Origin: Lineus longissimus
Taxonomy: Eukaryota > Nemertea > Pilidiophora > Heteronemertea > Lineidae
DNA: 64,000 nucleotides
Assembly (NCBI RefSeq): GCF_910592395.1
Contig: NC_088309.1
Coordinates: 12,462,599-12,526,598, forward strand
Direction of reading: 5' to 3'
In this document: in pieces, positions 1 to 14,355 of the stretch
Layout: each line of letters begins with the position of its first letter
Numbering within the stretch: position 1 is the stretch's first letter
The notes under the pieces: generated by a model
What the model was told of the DNA's origin: nothing
Databases searched by the model: none
Seen by the model: only the letters and a program-made list of their open reading frames with translations
Made by a program: the position numbers and the translations under genes

Positions 1-1456
1 GCTGGTAATAGATAGTAATAGGTCTCCGAAGGAGCTTGAAGATAACATGGCATGTCATATCTCATCTGTTATTGTTAGCAGTTGTGTTTTTCAAAAAATG
101 GGGGTTTGCATGCTTTCAAAGATATGTTTTCCTTTGAAATAATATGAAGTACGGTACATTTCCTTCATTAAACTAGAACATAGAATAATGGCAAAGATGG
201 ATTTAGCCAACCTGAAATTCATTTGAAAAACTCTTTCATTATTGTCAATATTTTGTTTCCTGCGGGTATCAGTCTGGTCTGCACCATCTTAATATTGTTC
301 TATCTCAATTAGTTTTACGTGATCTTGATGATAAGCTTGCTGCATGAGCCGAAGTCACTGAACAGATGAATCATGACTGAATCAGTTGCATGTCTTTGTC
401 TGGATGGCCGTTAGTCATGTGTGATTAAGTGGACAGGTCTCACAGGAGGACCTTGATTTTACTTATTGATAGAAAGGGCCGACAGTGTCCCTTGTATCTT
501 ACTGTTTAAACTTATGAAATCAATTGACATTACCTACATTTTTACCAGCATTTTAATTTTTCAACTCATAAGTTTCTAACTGCTCGAGTCAGCTGAACAT
601 GAAGTTGGGACAGCATGAATTACTTAAATTGTTTGGCTGCAGAAATTCGAGATCGAACGTTGTTTAGCAAAATATATGGCATAAATTCAAAATTACTGAA
701 GATGTTTACTCTACCGAAAAAAATTGAATAATGTGCTGAGGGTTAAATTTCTTTTCATCGAGCCAGAATCACTATTTGTGGGAGTGATATCATCGATCAG
801 CTCTCATGTCCAGTTTTATATTGTACTGACACAAGTCTACCAGTGTACATTTCACAGCGCAGTGTTTGTCAGTTTCCTTTAAGGTCAGTATGAACACGTT
901 TTGCTCAATAACCTTGGCGACGTCACGAACAAGAGACACTCTCGAAAGGTGATTATATGCGGATATCGCTTCATTCCTAAATCTCCGTTCATGTTATGCC
1001 TGGCACCTTTGATCCATCAGAAACTCATCCAGGTTCGTACTGGCCGCGATTGTAATGACATTTTCACGCAAATTGCTCTAATTTTGTTGATAATGAGCTA
1101 GTGTCGTTTGATATGTTTAAATCTTTAAACTAGAAGGTTGCCATGGTGACCGTGCAGATATTTGAAAGAATTTTGTCACCGATAAAGAAATACCAATTTT
1201 CTCATTGCAGAGAAAATAAATTGGAAGCAAACTGAATTATGAGAATATTATATTAGAAATATTTTTGTATGAGGTTAGAGTACACCTTTTTTGGTGGTGA
1301 TTTAGTTCCTTTTGAATGGGCACTGAAAAGCAATCCCCCTGGAGCAAATAAAATAAACACGAACAGCTTCCCCTTTAAAATATTTCTGTTAAACTTAGTT
1401 TATCTATAATTTTACTTGCTGCTGTGGGTTATCATGATAAATAGTAAAAGTTAGGC

Positions 1457-1530
1457 ATGCAAATTTTAATTGTTTTTGAGATAAATGACGTATAAATGAA
1501 TCTTTCACGCGATTAGTCCTGCATGCAAAT
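1457..1530 (+). promoter_or_regulatory. pair of POU octamer motifs
   Basis: The octamer ATGCAAAT occurs at 1457-1464 and again at 1523-1530, each preceded by GC (GCATGCAAAT). ATGCAAAT is the classical POU-domain binding site. Two perfect copies 66 bp apart in presumptive intron DNA of a gene typically expressed in neural and stem cells could mark an enhancer, but this rests only on the motif. Confidence 0.2.
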
Positions 1531-1913
1531 AAGTTCGTATCTGCGATGATTAAAGTTTGATAAATGAAGCAAAATTCCATTTGTTGCCGATAAATAGTCT
1601 GTTCTTGATTGAGAGTGCAACAGTGTCTTGTGGGTTGCCCTCCATAATTCTTTCTGACACATAAAAAAGTCTCAGGGAAGCAACAGATTTATTTCCTTGC
1701 CTCCTTTGGAAACCGTTCAGTGGGTTTGCTGGTTGTTATTTGATTCTGTCGGGAATTCTGTTACGTTGTCAGATGACAAATATTTGTGTAAATTCTCCTT
1801 TTACGTATATGTCTTAAGATGAAAATTAGTGAAATACGAAATTATGTTTTCCGTTCGTGATTATGAAGAAGGGCTTAGCTGGCTGTGCTGACAAAATATC
1901 TATTCCAGCTGCG

Positions 1914-1931
1914 CCCCCCCCCCCCCCCCCC
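1914..1931 (+). repeat. C18 homopolymer
   Basis: Eighteen consecutive C residues. It creates a run of glycines in an antisense open frame (1875-2114), which is therefore not a believable gene. Confidence 0.95.
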
Positions 1932-4900
1932 ATCTGCATCAGGTAACAAATCAGTTATGTTGAACATCAATCCTTTGTGTGGGATGAAACCCAGCCAACA
2001 TAGAGCCAGCCACTCATTCTCATGCAGTGTGAAACATACTGCATGACATGGTTGAGAAGACGAACACAGATGTATATGAGCGAAGATGGAACCGGTCCTT
2101 GGGGTACAAGTCATAATTTGAATTCATCCCCTGGGGTTGCCCAATGATCAAGAGCCAGTGTCTCTATATTAAATACCACGCGCCCAATCAGGGAATCAGA
2201 GGGGATGACTGTCCATAACAGGATCACGCTTGTCAAACAAATTCTGCATTATTGGCCGGCGCATATATCCCATCTGATAAATGCACGGAAGATGCTCGTA
2301 TGTATTCCAATGTTGGACAAATATTAAAAATACTGCACAAATCAAATAAAGTGGAATTAGATTCTCCTAAATTACGCCGTGACAAGACCAGGCGTGCATG
2401 TTTGGCTCATCCCACTGAACAAATATCGCTAAGAGAAGATAAATAGGCCTAGGCGTTAAGTTTTTTGGCTCTGGGCAAAAGAGGTTAAGACTGGTGTGGT
2501 TTAACCAGTTGCCTACCAACACTAATACTATCTCTATTGTTCAGTATGATAACTGGTGGCAAATTGCCTGATTGTTTATTTCTTCTTTGATGTGGCCTTG
2601 CCATAGCTACAATATCGATTGCTTCTCCTTGCGCAAAAGAATCAAGTGAATACATCTTATATCAGTTTTATGAGATGTTCACTGTGCCCCCTAGATATTC
2701 TCTCCCAGTAGAATCTTAATTACAAAATGTTACAGAAAATGTGAAAGATGCCACGAGCTGCCTCTAGACACCATCAGTTGGAGGTGTCCATTGTAAAGTC
2801 TAAATCGATATGCGGTATTCTTTGTTAGAATAATGAGATAGAGCCTGGCGATCCCCGGCTAATATGTAGCAGTCACGTGTGCCTTTCTCATCAGTATGAC
2901 CTACAGACAATGGTGAAGCATCAGATTTGACGCCATTTGTGCCAACACAATTGGGACATTGTTTCCTCATGAAAATAAAGTACAATGATTGGCACCAACT
3001 GCTCCGGCCACGTTTTGGGTTCTTGGAAAGTTCGACATGGCCATGTGTTGCGTCAGGGCACAGATGCTGTCAAAGACGATGAAAGAAATCTCTCCACGCC
3101 CTTCAATAATCGATAATGCCGCCTTGGTGAGCTGGTCTATAATGGTGAAAAAGATGTGCTGTAATTAATGTTGATTTGAGATGCTCTGGACCGGCCATGC
3201 GGTGCGGCCCATTACATGAATTGATTACCGATGACCAGTGCACCATTAAAAAGTCTTGAAGGACTTGGATGTCGGGCGTTGATTGAGAGGCCAGTAACTT
3301 AATCAGGTTTTAACCCTGTTGCGTGCAAATGGCAGATTTCTTTTGGGACGGGACATCTTCACAACTTGGCAGATTTTTTGGTTGTCGCATTTCTATCTGG
3401 AGTGCGCTCATGTTGCCGTGCAGTGCTTTTCATTGTTTCTCAAGTTTACTGTCACCATCTTTGCAGTGGGTGGGGCATACACATAACATGTTGAAGAGCT
3501 CAAAAGATTGGTTCATCAGGATTCTTGCCCTGAGCAGTTTTCTGTCTGGCTATAGCTTGGTAGTCAAGACCATATTATTTCCAATTTCCACTCTTTGAAC
3601 TGTTTGGACAACATTTTGTGATGACCTAAAATATTTGCTTTCAAATCATTATGCCAATTTAAATTTGACACCTTCACAATGGTCTTCTGGTATTGACCAA
3701 GACATCTTTCATCATAATGTGACAGGTCCTATTCTTGAGAAGTCTTCCAACAGAGGCACCCTATCTTATAATATTTTGAATATTCAATCTAGATCATGTT
3801 TTTGTAGTGTCCACAAATGCGCATTTGTAAAGTAAAAGGAATGTCACCCATTTGCCTTGTGTGTGAAATCGTTTCTCTGTTTGTGCTCAGTCAAGACGCC
3901 TTGATCAAAACGATCTAAGGGGGCATAGACCATATTGAATATCTTTCTGAAGAACCTGTTTGGGCTGGCCTGTTCTGGCAAATTGACAGATGGGAGGTAC
4001 TGCCAGGAGCATAAATTCAATGAGTAAATTTTTGCATTACTTGAGATTAATGGATTAGCATTAGCAATGCTTCTTACTGAACGATGGGTCGAAGTCTTCA
4101 GTATGTGGTATTCCCCTGAAGATTTTTGCCAACCAGTTGTCAATTTCAATCATTGATTTCAATGAATGAAAGCACTTCAAGTTGTTGAGTGTTTATGTTC
4201 AACACGGCCATATCCTGTACTACTCATCCAACAGTTCTCGGCATCCCCTTTAGCTTGCGAAACGATATATAGTTTTTCCTACAGAGATGTTCATGTCTTC
4301 CAGCCATGTTTGTGTGAAACGAACCCTATCTAATCGGATGATTTATCGGAGTTCTCTCTCTTCTTCCCTATGTATAATTTACTCCGAAAATCAATCTAGC
4401 GATAATTGGTTAGCGCATGACCTATAGAAAATAGCGGAGCGCCCATCTTTCCAACAACTCGCACACGTGATCAATACTTTCTTGATGAAAATGGATTAAA
4501 ATGCTCGAATTGAGTCTTGTTTGTTGTAGCGAGATGGTTCCTCGTCGTCATGATAGGATTATCTGATACTGTAAACCCCCTTTATGTTTAGGACTCTGTT
4601 TTATTGCTCCTTTACAATAGATTTTCCGTATGAACTACCCTGAGAAGATCATTCAGCAGATGACAAAACCACTTGGCCGTACAAGACACTGGCACCAATG
4701 AGAAACGGCAGTGATACACACTGTCACATTACAGTGGCATTAGGTAGGAGGGGCTCCATAATTGAGTCACTAGAAACGTGGTCTTCTTGCAGGTTTTGCC
4801 TCAGAAGTAGCAAAAGAGGCGGCCCCTCCTCCCTACCATAAAGCTAGCTCCAGCCCGACCTTACATGTAGCATGTTAGGGCATAGTATGCGTCAGTAGAT

Positions 4901-7900
4901 GGGGCAAACTTCACTTGGTTTTAGGCATTTCCAATGGACTGTCCCCTACCTTCTGATACTGTTTCTATTCACAGTATTGGTGGTCGTTTATCTCGCCTTA
5001 TAGCCATTCCTGGGAATCTCGTGTTTACTGCAAGATTAAATCATTGTCGGCCGAACACTTCCCATGGTCATTGTTCATTCATCAAATGGCTCGATAAAAT
5101 TTGCCCATGCTTGTTGCGCGAGATTTCTTACGTCAAAGCAGCGATTGTGATCTATGGTGTCAGCCAGTTAGCGACCATATCAGCACCACTGCCCATAACT
5201 CTGCAGGATGGCTAGAATAATTTTACCATTATTTTCAACTGGATATGATGTAGCAATTGAGTATGCATTGCTACACATCACTACTGTGTCCAGAGTTGCC
5301 GTGATTGAGAGGATGAGACCGAGATATCTTCTTTTGGCTTATTGCTAATGGTTTCAGCTGGTATTGTGACCAACATAACCATCTTGGAAACCTGTTGGTT
5401 CTATCTCTGATGGCCGCCAAAATCGCAGAATACTAAGCAAGGAAATGTACTGAATTAAACTCAGTGAGGATGTGACGAATATTTGCCTTTACATGTTGCC
5501 AAGTTCCGGCCAAGTGAAGGTTATGTAATGTATGTTCTTTCCTTGACGTTACCAGTCCTCATCTTTGAACCCCAGAATTCCTGAAAAGGAAATCATTCGT
5601 ATATGTCAAGAACTTTATCGAGATTCTTGTATTTTGAAACAGACCTCATTGAACAAACCGGTTGCTTCAGTTGGCTGTGAACATCCTTTTTATGTGGACG
5701 GTTAGGATTAAGCTTAGCGTTTCTATGGTTGAATCATGCTCTTCTGTCGTTCTTTCACTGTGCGTTGTTGCTTGGAGAAAAGACAGCTTATCTGTTCATT
5801 CACACAACCAGCTTAGTGATAAATCTCTGTTATCATATCCTTAAAAAAAGAAGAGGAATAATGAGACAGAAAAAGACATGCTGAGATGTTTTGGGCTTTG
5901 CCTCAGATGTTTTGGGATAGAGTTCAGATGACAGGATGCATTCTATTGCCCTCCTGAAAAGTACAGATGACCTAACAGTTCCTTTCCTTACTGACCATGG
6001 TCAGAAACTAACCATATATATCACACAAAAAATTCTTGAGCCATACATTTTTACAGGCTGTGTGCAGAGTGTGTCCTCATCGAGACGGCCATTCAGTCAC
6101 ATTGGAGGTGATTTTCGAATCATATTCTCATTAGTCTCCTTCATTTGTTCCATGAGTTCCTGTATGTTATGTTCCCCCTCGTTTTGTCACCTGGCTGTGT
6201 GATTTGGTCATAATGGCCTCCTAGCAATCACCAGCCTGGCCTTTCTATTCGTTTGAATCCTGTTCAGTGCTCCGTCTACTCAATGAAGTAGAAAACCGTG
6301 TCCTCGACTGATGAATTGGAAGGCGTATAATAGTGACGTGCGGTATATAAAGCTCTTTATCATCGTGTGGGCTTCACTTCAACTTGTGACAGTATTTTTG
6401 TATAGCTCCTCCATCGTTTGTCGATTATCGCATAATTCTAAGCGTGTTTCAGAACCCCCTGGAAGGGATCGCGTCACTATACCCAGGTAGCAAGTCGGCG
6501 CACAATATCCTGTTATGGACATATTAGCATTAATTAAAGGCTTGGAATCTTCCTGAGGAAGTGTACCGGTATAGCTTTCATCCGAGAAAGAAATGTATTT
6601 TTGTTGCATTCTGTACGTAATGTTTGCGTGATGTTACTTGGTACACTATTGATTGTATCTAAAGATTGGTTGAATTCTAAATAATATTAGCATTTGAGAT
6701 TATGCTATATAGGATAATGGGCACTGGAGGCTACTATGACACGCTAGGGTGTGCTCAATAAAAGGTGCATTGGTCAATGATTATCACTAATATGAGTTGT
6801 ACTGTGAATGTCCATGGCGATCATGATAAAATACAGTCTTTCACATGTCAAGAGCTGATCCTTTACTTGCTTCTTGCCGTGTTGGGCTAATTGCCCTGCG
6901 AATCCAGCAAGATAATGTACAAAGGTCTTTTCTGTTATCCGTTGTCTTCGAAAATGCTGATTATCATACTTCTGCTGACTTTGCATAATATTCAAAATGC
7001 GACCAACTAAAGTAACTGAAAAATCTGTTTGAATATTTACTTATGTGTTTTCTCTCTTTTCTTTTCATATCTGTGATTTGACGAAAATAGGTAAGTTCAA
7101 ACATTCAATTTCTTTCTCCAACTGACCAGTGTTTTCAATGCAATACTGTACCAGCTGCATAAAAAGTTAGGGAAAAGGCATGCAGCTACACATCCAATGT
7201 GAAAACCATGAATAAAAAGCAATTAAAAAATCTGTTTCCTATTTGTGTAAATTAGATTGAAAACGGTTTTTGATCGTGACGTGTAGAATATTGCCTTGGC
7301 TTCCATCGTTAGCTGAAGTGGCTCTTCCAACAATTTTAATCTCCAGCTGCCATCACCGAAAGACTTTGATCTCATTAAGTGTAATGCCTGTGTCTATTCC
7401 GCCATTTACGTTCCTGTGGCTTGGCACGACAGCAGACGTCAACCTCTCCTGCTTCATTATCATCTCATCTTGACTGTTTTATGGCAATGATCCTGAGGGA
7501 ATAAGGAAATACTTTTAAGACTCTCTCTGCGGAAAATGGTGAACGACTTTTGTAAAAAAAAAAGCATGAATTTGCTTCAAATTAAACTATTCTGACTGAA
7601 AATTTTAAAAAGTGTGACTCACATTAGAACTTCTTTTAGAGTTTAGCATTGCATATGACAAGTAATGTTACTTCTGAGCACTTTGTTTTGTATTAGAGGA
7701 GAAGTGGAGAAGAAAACAGATCAGCCAATCCACCTATCTAATTTGAAAAATATTCAATAGGGTAGGTTGAGATAGATTGAGGCTAGCTGATTCCAGAAAC
7801 CGCACTTCGTGTAAGATGTGTTTTTGGCATGAAGTAATGAACAGATGAACGAAGAGTGCTCAAACTGCTCTCCTAGGCAGCGAATCCCATCAAATCATAA

Positions 7901-10849
7901 TAGAATTGATGCTGATTAAATGAGGATAGTGATTTGTGCCACCAGTTTAGATGAATAATGGCAATTGAGATCAGCGAACATCCACAGAATACAAACAGTC
8001 GACTTGAACAGATTAAACTCGGGCGTGAGCGTGGAATAGAATTTGGTTTTTCAGTGGATGATTTTGATTGGTGTGGTTTTGCATGTACAGTCTGATGCAC
8101 ATCACTTGTACATTGCTGGCTATATTTTCATCGGGAAATTTTATGTCATGCAAGCTGCTAAAAGTACTCTGTTGATGCATGCAACTTTTCAATACACGAA
8201 GAATAAATTTTATAGTTTGCATCCAAAGAGAACTATTTCATAATTTTTTTCCAATGAATTACCCATTTGGTGAGACCTGTACCTACTGTACCAACACTGC
8301 AGTGAAATAGATATATATTGATGGAATACTCGATCCAGACCCACCCTGTCTTCGATAAACCCTGCCTAGAATGCTGAAACATGTCATTTTGAAATAAGAT
8401 ATCGCACGTATATTGGCCATGTTGTGAAAACGTAAACAGATGTTTGGACAAACCTGAAATCAATAAGATGACACAATGAGATGAGAATATAATCGATGGC
8501 CTTTGTTTTGGGAGGAAAGAATGAATTTGTTCAACTGTCTCCTTTGGTGCAATAAGATACTGAATATTGTATTGAGTTTTAAGTGTCAACTAGGTCACCC
8601 TGGCTTGATAGATGATGTGCTCTGGTTGTGCAATGTTAGAGAAAAACCCTGCACAGAGAGATGCCCCTTTGGGTCGTTCTCGGTGGATTTAAATCCTTCC
8701 TTTTCGAGAAATAGGCATGAAATTTTCATGGATGAATAAATGATACACAAATGATACAAAAATCCCATTTGTCTTCATTCCTAGATGAACGACCATGTAA
8801 TAGGTTGAGTACATTCAAGCATTGTGGTTCTCTGGTAGAGAAGCTGGGGAAGGAAAACCGACAATCACCACTTGGTACGCCCTCTATCATACAAATGACA
8901 TTGCAACAGCAGCTTGGCCTTCAATCAAAACAGGGTCACATGAGGGGATGGTGCCGCCTTGATCTGCCAACTGGACCAATTCGTTTCGACCACCTGGTTT
9001 TAGCAAGAATTAATAAAGACCAGTCTTTATTACTTCTTTGTATATGTGATATCATTTTCACATCAATGTAGCACGGAACTTATATCCATGGGAATCGTGA
9101 CATGTTCAGTTTCATTATTCACAAATGTATCAGAAGCGCAACTACATCCAATTCATTCGTGCCATTGATTTAATTTGTCCATTTCCGGTTATTGAGGTTT
9201 CGTGACATTTTCCTTTGTTCTCCTAATTTGACAATCTGTCCTTTTCCAATGATTTCCAATACTGTATCTGGTAATCCATTGGTAGATTACACTGTGAAGG
9301 CCAGATTGCTTCACCTCGCAAACCCTTTGTACCCTGGTCCATTCATTCCACTTTAGGCCATTGATTTATCGGTAGCCCTGCACTGGTGAATATTGTCTCT
9401 GCTTTCAATAGACGGCCTGCCTCATGCTCACTGAGTGGGGATGAACCTGGTTAATAATTTATCCTATCTTGTTACTGATCATCACGTGTTTTCAGATGAC
9501 ACAAATGGCGAGGGAAATGTGAATGTCCCCAGTACACCAGGGTGTCTGCACTGATGATGACTAGTTCAAAGGGGATTCTCATGAGGGAGGTGTATACCTG
9601 AGTTATGAGGAGTTCCAAAGACAGTCTTCATGTGCCTGCTTTTGCAGGGGTTCTTCCAAAATAATCAAATGTGGCGTCAACCGATGATAGCATATACGCA
9701 TCACTCTCAAAGATCTGATAGTGCATCTCCAAACACGCTTATCGCGTTTGCCTGGCCTATTCCCCAGTCACTTGTAGAGTAATCTTGTTACGAGTGTGTG
9801 GTGCTATTTTCTGGCAGTGGACGAGCAATTTGTAAAACTTGCCTACTATCAATGTCGTTCATTAGCCATGATGGGCATACAAGAGAACTCTGGGGATTTT
9901 AGCTGACGACTGTGTCAAAAATGTCCTCTCCTTGTGAAGAAATCGGTGAGGTTTTTCTCAGTTGAGTAATTGTGGCAGCAGAATAACAAACATGCAGATG
10001 AATCTTAAAAAATATTTCTAGATGTAAAGCTCCCTTCCAGATCATGATACGTTATGTCTTCATTTCGTTGCTTTGTCAGCCCTGTGGCAGTAAGGTGATT
10101 AAAATTTGAAATATAACTGTCGGCATGTCTGTCGGTTTTAACTGGTGGTTTTGAATAGTTTCCAATCCATACAACTATAATGCCTTACGACTTCTAAAAA
10201 TATTGTCAAGGCTTAACCATAGGTTCCTTGAAGCGTAGAAGCTTATACGACTTTGCGGATGATAATTATTTCAGAGCGAGGCAGGGAGCCGGGGATATAA
10301 GGTTCACATTTATCATGGGGTTCCATGATGCGTGAAGGCTGATTCATTCCATAGTTGCTGCATAATAGTATTGATCGAATGTGAGCTGGAACCGTCGCCA
10401 TGGTACAGCGGAATGCCACACAATTCATAACAAATATCATCTCGTGTCAATCACGTAGTGAAAAAAAGTCCATGCGGACAATAATGACGGAATTCTGGCT
10501 TTGCCATGATGTTCTGCTAATGAGAAATCGTATGACACGATGCAGGGAGGCGCTGTCGTGATCCCCTTCTGCTTGGCATTCTGGATGCTCAGGCAATCGA
10601 CTTTCTATGAGGTGAGCAGGCTGAGTGAACCACCAGTGGTAAAAGCCAGTGTAAGTTGTAAATACATCATATCATCTTATGACATCACTTTCCCAGGGTC
10701 ACTTTGCCTGCATTATGTCGGCAGTGATGTTCAAGGGACAATCTGGAAATGAAGCAAATGACCTCTTTTTTGGTGAACCCCTGTTGGTGCACGAACTAGT
10801 AACTTTGGTTCACCTCAGGTGCTTGTACCACGAGTGGTAATGGTCACTA

Positions 10850-10955
10850 GTGGTGGTGATTTTGACGTGACGTCACCTTTTCAGGCCCACGTCACCTTTT
10901 CAGGCCCACTATGAAGTGGGCCTGAAAAAGTGACGTCAAAATCACCACCACCACT
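10850..10955. repeat. long inverted repeat (hairpin) with internal 19-bp duplication
   Basis: The left arm (from about 10850, GTGGTGGTGATTTTGACGT) pairs with the right arm at 10916-10955, which reads as its reverse complement. The loop is only a few bases (around TATGAA). The left arm contains a 19-bp tandem duplication starting at 10872 and 10891 (GTCACCTTTTCAGGCCCAC). Each arm carries the palindrome TGACGTCA, a CRE/ATF core. This is probably a small foldback or MITE-type element; no target duplication was recognised. Confidence 0.75.
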
Positions 10956-10957
10956 TT

Positions 10958-13010
10958 GGTCGTGCATCAATGTGAGAACACCCTCCAAGGCTTATTTCAG
11001 CTACATCTACCTGCTTCTGTGAAGGTAATGATAACTAGTTGGTGAATTGGGCATGACTGCAGCATCTTGTCTGCAGTCATAGGTGAAAAAAATATTCTGG
11101 AAATGAAGGGAATCATCAGTTTTCGACCCTGTAGGTGCATTGAAAGTAGCTGATGGTCAGCTCTTATAAGTGCTGCCCTCTGGTTGTAACATTTGAAACA
11201 AAGTCATTGTAGTCCTATGAGTTCTATAATTGATAATCATGTCATTCTTATAACTGTCAGAAGGATTCTCACATCTTTGGCCTTTATGCAAGTGGCTTCA
11301 TATGTTCATGATTTTCCCTAGGCCTTGGTGATAGAATGCTGCCAGGAAGAGGTTAAAAAGTTGGTCTGACAGCGTTCATGATATCACATTCTTTCATCAT
11401 GTTCATGTGTCTTGTATGTATTCATTGATTCATTGAACTCAGCATGCACCAGGTGTTTGCAGTTTTAAAATATGACTTTAGGATTATAAAATCCACCAGC
11501 AGCGCAGTGTAACTATGACAGTACACCTGACATGCTAAGCATCTGACTTCGCTACTGGAGAGTTACAAAGAATGGTAAAATCCCTCATTTCTCTTATCAT
11601 ACCGCACAGGAGCTTATCGCCGACTAAAATGAATGTGCCACCCCAGGGATGTCTGTACGAAATTAAAATTTAACTTTTTTCCTGGCACCTTTTCGATAAT
11701 AATGAAATGCAATGCGTCTATTGGCTCTTACATCAACAAGCCTTTTATGATTTTCCTTCCCGTTTGATAGAAATTTCGATTGAATACAATGGTTGCCTGG
11801 CAACTGACAGGTTCTTAATATGATGACTTAGCTTCCTCCTTGTGGAGCATTCACCCTTAATTTCTTTTTTCCCTTTCTTTACAGAAGCGGAGTTATTCGT
11901 CATCTTATTTTCTTGATCAGTCATGATGATGTTAAATTTGAAAAGTTGTAGTTGTTAGCATGGATAAACCCCAGTTGATGATGATATTATAATTCATTAG
12001 TTTTTCATCTTTTGAAAAGAATTTATAGATTAGTTGGTTGTTTTTATTTTTCATTGTGATGGAGGATCTTTCGAAGCATCTCTGTGCAAGTGTATCTTCG
12101 TGTATAGTAGTCATGGCTCAGACTTTTAATGAAGGAAAAGGTCAAGGATCTAAAGACAGATCAGTGACTTTTAACAACTGAGATGCAATTCTTTCTGTCT
12201 TGTCTGTTCTAATGACAAGGTCATGAAAGGTTCTGTCAATTTGATGACGTTATTTGGGTGCTTCTTGTAGCAAGTATCTTTGCCTTGTCTCGGTGAGCTG
12301 TCTTTGACAACGTCAGCAAACAACTTGTTACGATGATGAGACACCCACAAATCATAAGAATGATAAAAAGAAATCCTTCGCGGAACACCTGTGGGAGGGA
12401 AGATAAGAAAACAGACGAATATGACTGGTAAATCCCAATATTCTTCTAGGACTTGAAAATATCGTCATAATGGCATCAGTTCTTGTTGTATTCTTTGACG
12501 TTCAATATCCAGTGTGATGATGAAGCCTAACGATTCGGAGGGTAAGCCACTCGCTGACAATAAACCTGTATTCATGTGTTGGAATCAAACCCTCATCTCC
12601 ACAAAGAAGCCCTGGCAATGACAAACTATCGAGATGATATTGACATTTCAGCAATGAGCAGACAGTAGCCATGATTGAAGGCTTTGCCTGCAAAGGAAAG
12701 CAGACAGACAAAGCAATAATGTGCAGGGTCTGCTTAAATGGTAGTCTGTGTGCATTGTGTACAACAAAATGCACTTAAAAGTCTTTGGTGATTATACCCA
12801 GCCTTGGCTGACCTGATCGGCTGTGATATGGAAGACTTTGGTGTCAATAGAAAGAATTATGAAAGCACTTGATGTGATGTTTCTTGTTCTTAATCAAAGG
12901 AATGAGGGAAAAAAATGTATGAAATCATATTGAAGTATCGGGTAATCTTTGTCTGAGTTAAGTGGGGAGATGAAAAGAGAAGTGTATAAAATGGTTGGCT
13001 ATATTATGTG
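10958..13010. other. non-coding stretch
   Basis: Nothing assignable was seen. A 90-codon antisense frame (12502-12774) lacks any recognisable domain. Confidence 0.5.
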
Positions 13011-13160
13011 ACTATAGATCCATTCACTTGATTGGGACCAACGTTTACGAAGATGTCGCGGCTCGTCACGTTACAGTAATGTAAAATGCATGGTGACGTG
13101 ACGACGGCCAACACTACGTCATGTAAACGTTGTTCCCAATCAAGTGCATGAATCTATAGT
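13011..13160. mobile_element. MITE-like element, 150 bp, ~39-bp terminal inverted repeats
   Basis: The left end begins ACTATAGATCCATTCACTTG and continues through GATTGGGACCAACGTTTAC. The right end reads GTAAACGTTGTTCCCAATC and finishes ATGAATCTATAGT. The arms are imperfect reverse complements over roughly 39 bp. The interior is about 70 bp and CpG-bearing, unlike its AT-rich surroundings. There is no coding capacity. The architecture fits a non-autonomous DNA transposon, but the superfamily cannot be named from this copy. Confidence 0.75.
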
Positions 13161-13835
13161 ATGATGTTTCTGTTCAATTGAGTCAGTAGTAGGATAAAAA
13201 GCAGAAGGGAAGAAAAGAAGGAATAGGGCCACTTATACCAGGCTGTCACCATTGTTTGGTGACAAATACCTCTCTGTGAGTGTATTCTTAATATTTTCGG
13301 ATGCATCAGAAGTACTCTCTACTGCCGTCTGAAATGCTGTAAATAGAGGACCTGCAAAGCGACTATCTGGTCAGTAGGTCTGGATTAGGTCTTTAATTAC
13401 CGCACCACCAACAGGACCGAATAATTTCCTCAACAGCGCCCCAGTCCCCATTGGAGGTAGGTGCCACAGCAAGCCATTGAAAAGAACCTCCTGTAAAATA
13501 ATATCCTTGTCCAGTCTAGACTTTCTTAAGTAAGAAAACCTGGAAGTAATACTTGAATCAGTGCTGTGACCTAGCAGTTCAAGTTGCCTAAGTGGCCTAA
13601 TATGGCTGACTGGGTTGATGTGTCTGTCATCACTGATGCCGATGTACTGTTATTTAGCTCATTTTCACTGAACTTGTGCCTTTCTGCTACTGGATTACAC
13701 CTGTATGAGAGTTATACTCTTTTGGAAATTTTTCATCTCCTTGCATTTTTGCAGTATGCTCTGTTCAGGAATTTATTGTCATTTCAGACCAAATATAGTT
13801 TTCCCTTGGCAAACTTATCATCTACCAGCCCTCAT
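13161..13835. other. non-coding stretch
   Basis: Nothing assignable was seen. An open frame at 13584-13841 has no recognisable domain and runs into the adjacent repeat. Confidence 0.5.
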
Positions 13836-14042
13836 TTTTAGCTCACCTCTTAGCAGAGGTGAGCTTATCCCATACCGAGGCGTCCGGCGTCCGTCGTTGT
13901 CGTCGTCGTCGTCGTCCGTCGTCCGTTAGCAGGGCACGTTTCGTAACTGTTAGAGCTATTGAGTTGAAACTTGGTACACATGTACCCTTCTGTAATGACA
14001 CCTTGGAGACCAAGTTTCGGTCCGATTTGTTTCATGGTTTGG

Positions 14043-14355
14043 CCACCAGGGGGCCAAACGTTAAAAGTGAAAATATGCAATATCTCCCTTAATAGTAGTC
14101 GGGAAATTTTGAAAAAAATATGGTAGGTACTTCTAGCAAAGGTGCATCATATATCCTCCGGGTTTTTGATTTGACCTCCTTTTCAAGGTGACAGAGGTCA
14201 AATGGTGTAAATTGGCCGTTAGGATGTAACGATGGCACGTTTCTAAACTGCAATGACTATTGATACCAAATTTGGTACACATTTACCCCTTAGTCAGGTG
14301 ATCTCAGGGACCGAAGTTTGGTCCAATATGATTCACCACTTGACCACCAGGGGGC
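14043..14355 (+). promoter_or_regulatory. CTCF-like 12-mers inside the repeat units
   Basis: CCACCAGGGGGC occurs at 14043-14054 and 14344-14355, at the same place in successive repeat units. It matches the core of the bilaterian CTCF consensus. The third unit has a mutated version near 14645. Binding is unproven. Confidence 0.3.

Larger units (their letters stand above)
1..10848. other. non-coding stretch, probable upstream intron of the Musashi gene
   Basis: No exon or RNA gene could be supported here. Scattered frames of 60-118 codons on both strands have no recognisable domain, no consistent splice signals and AT-rich composition, as expected by chance. I looked for the missing Musashi RRM1 and RRM2 exons (IFVGG-type RNP2 and RGFGFV-type RNP1 codings) and found none. 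Since the first Musashi exon in the window starts in the middle of RRM2, this DNA is most simply intronic. That is inference; it could include intergenic DNA if the exons were missed. Confidence 0.5.

Noticed and set aside
1875-2114. Antisense frame with a poly-Gly run.
   Set aside because: The Gly run comes from the C18 homopolymer. There is no domain or splice context.
3323-4149. Adjacent long frames on both strands, considered as a decayed retroelement.
   Set aside because: I could not identify reverse transcriptase, integrase, protease or gag motifs, and reading through meets many stops.
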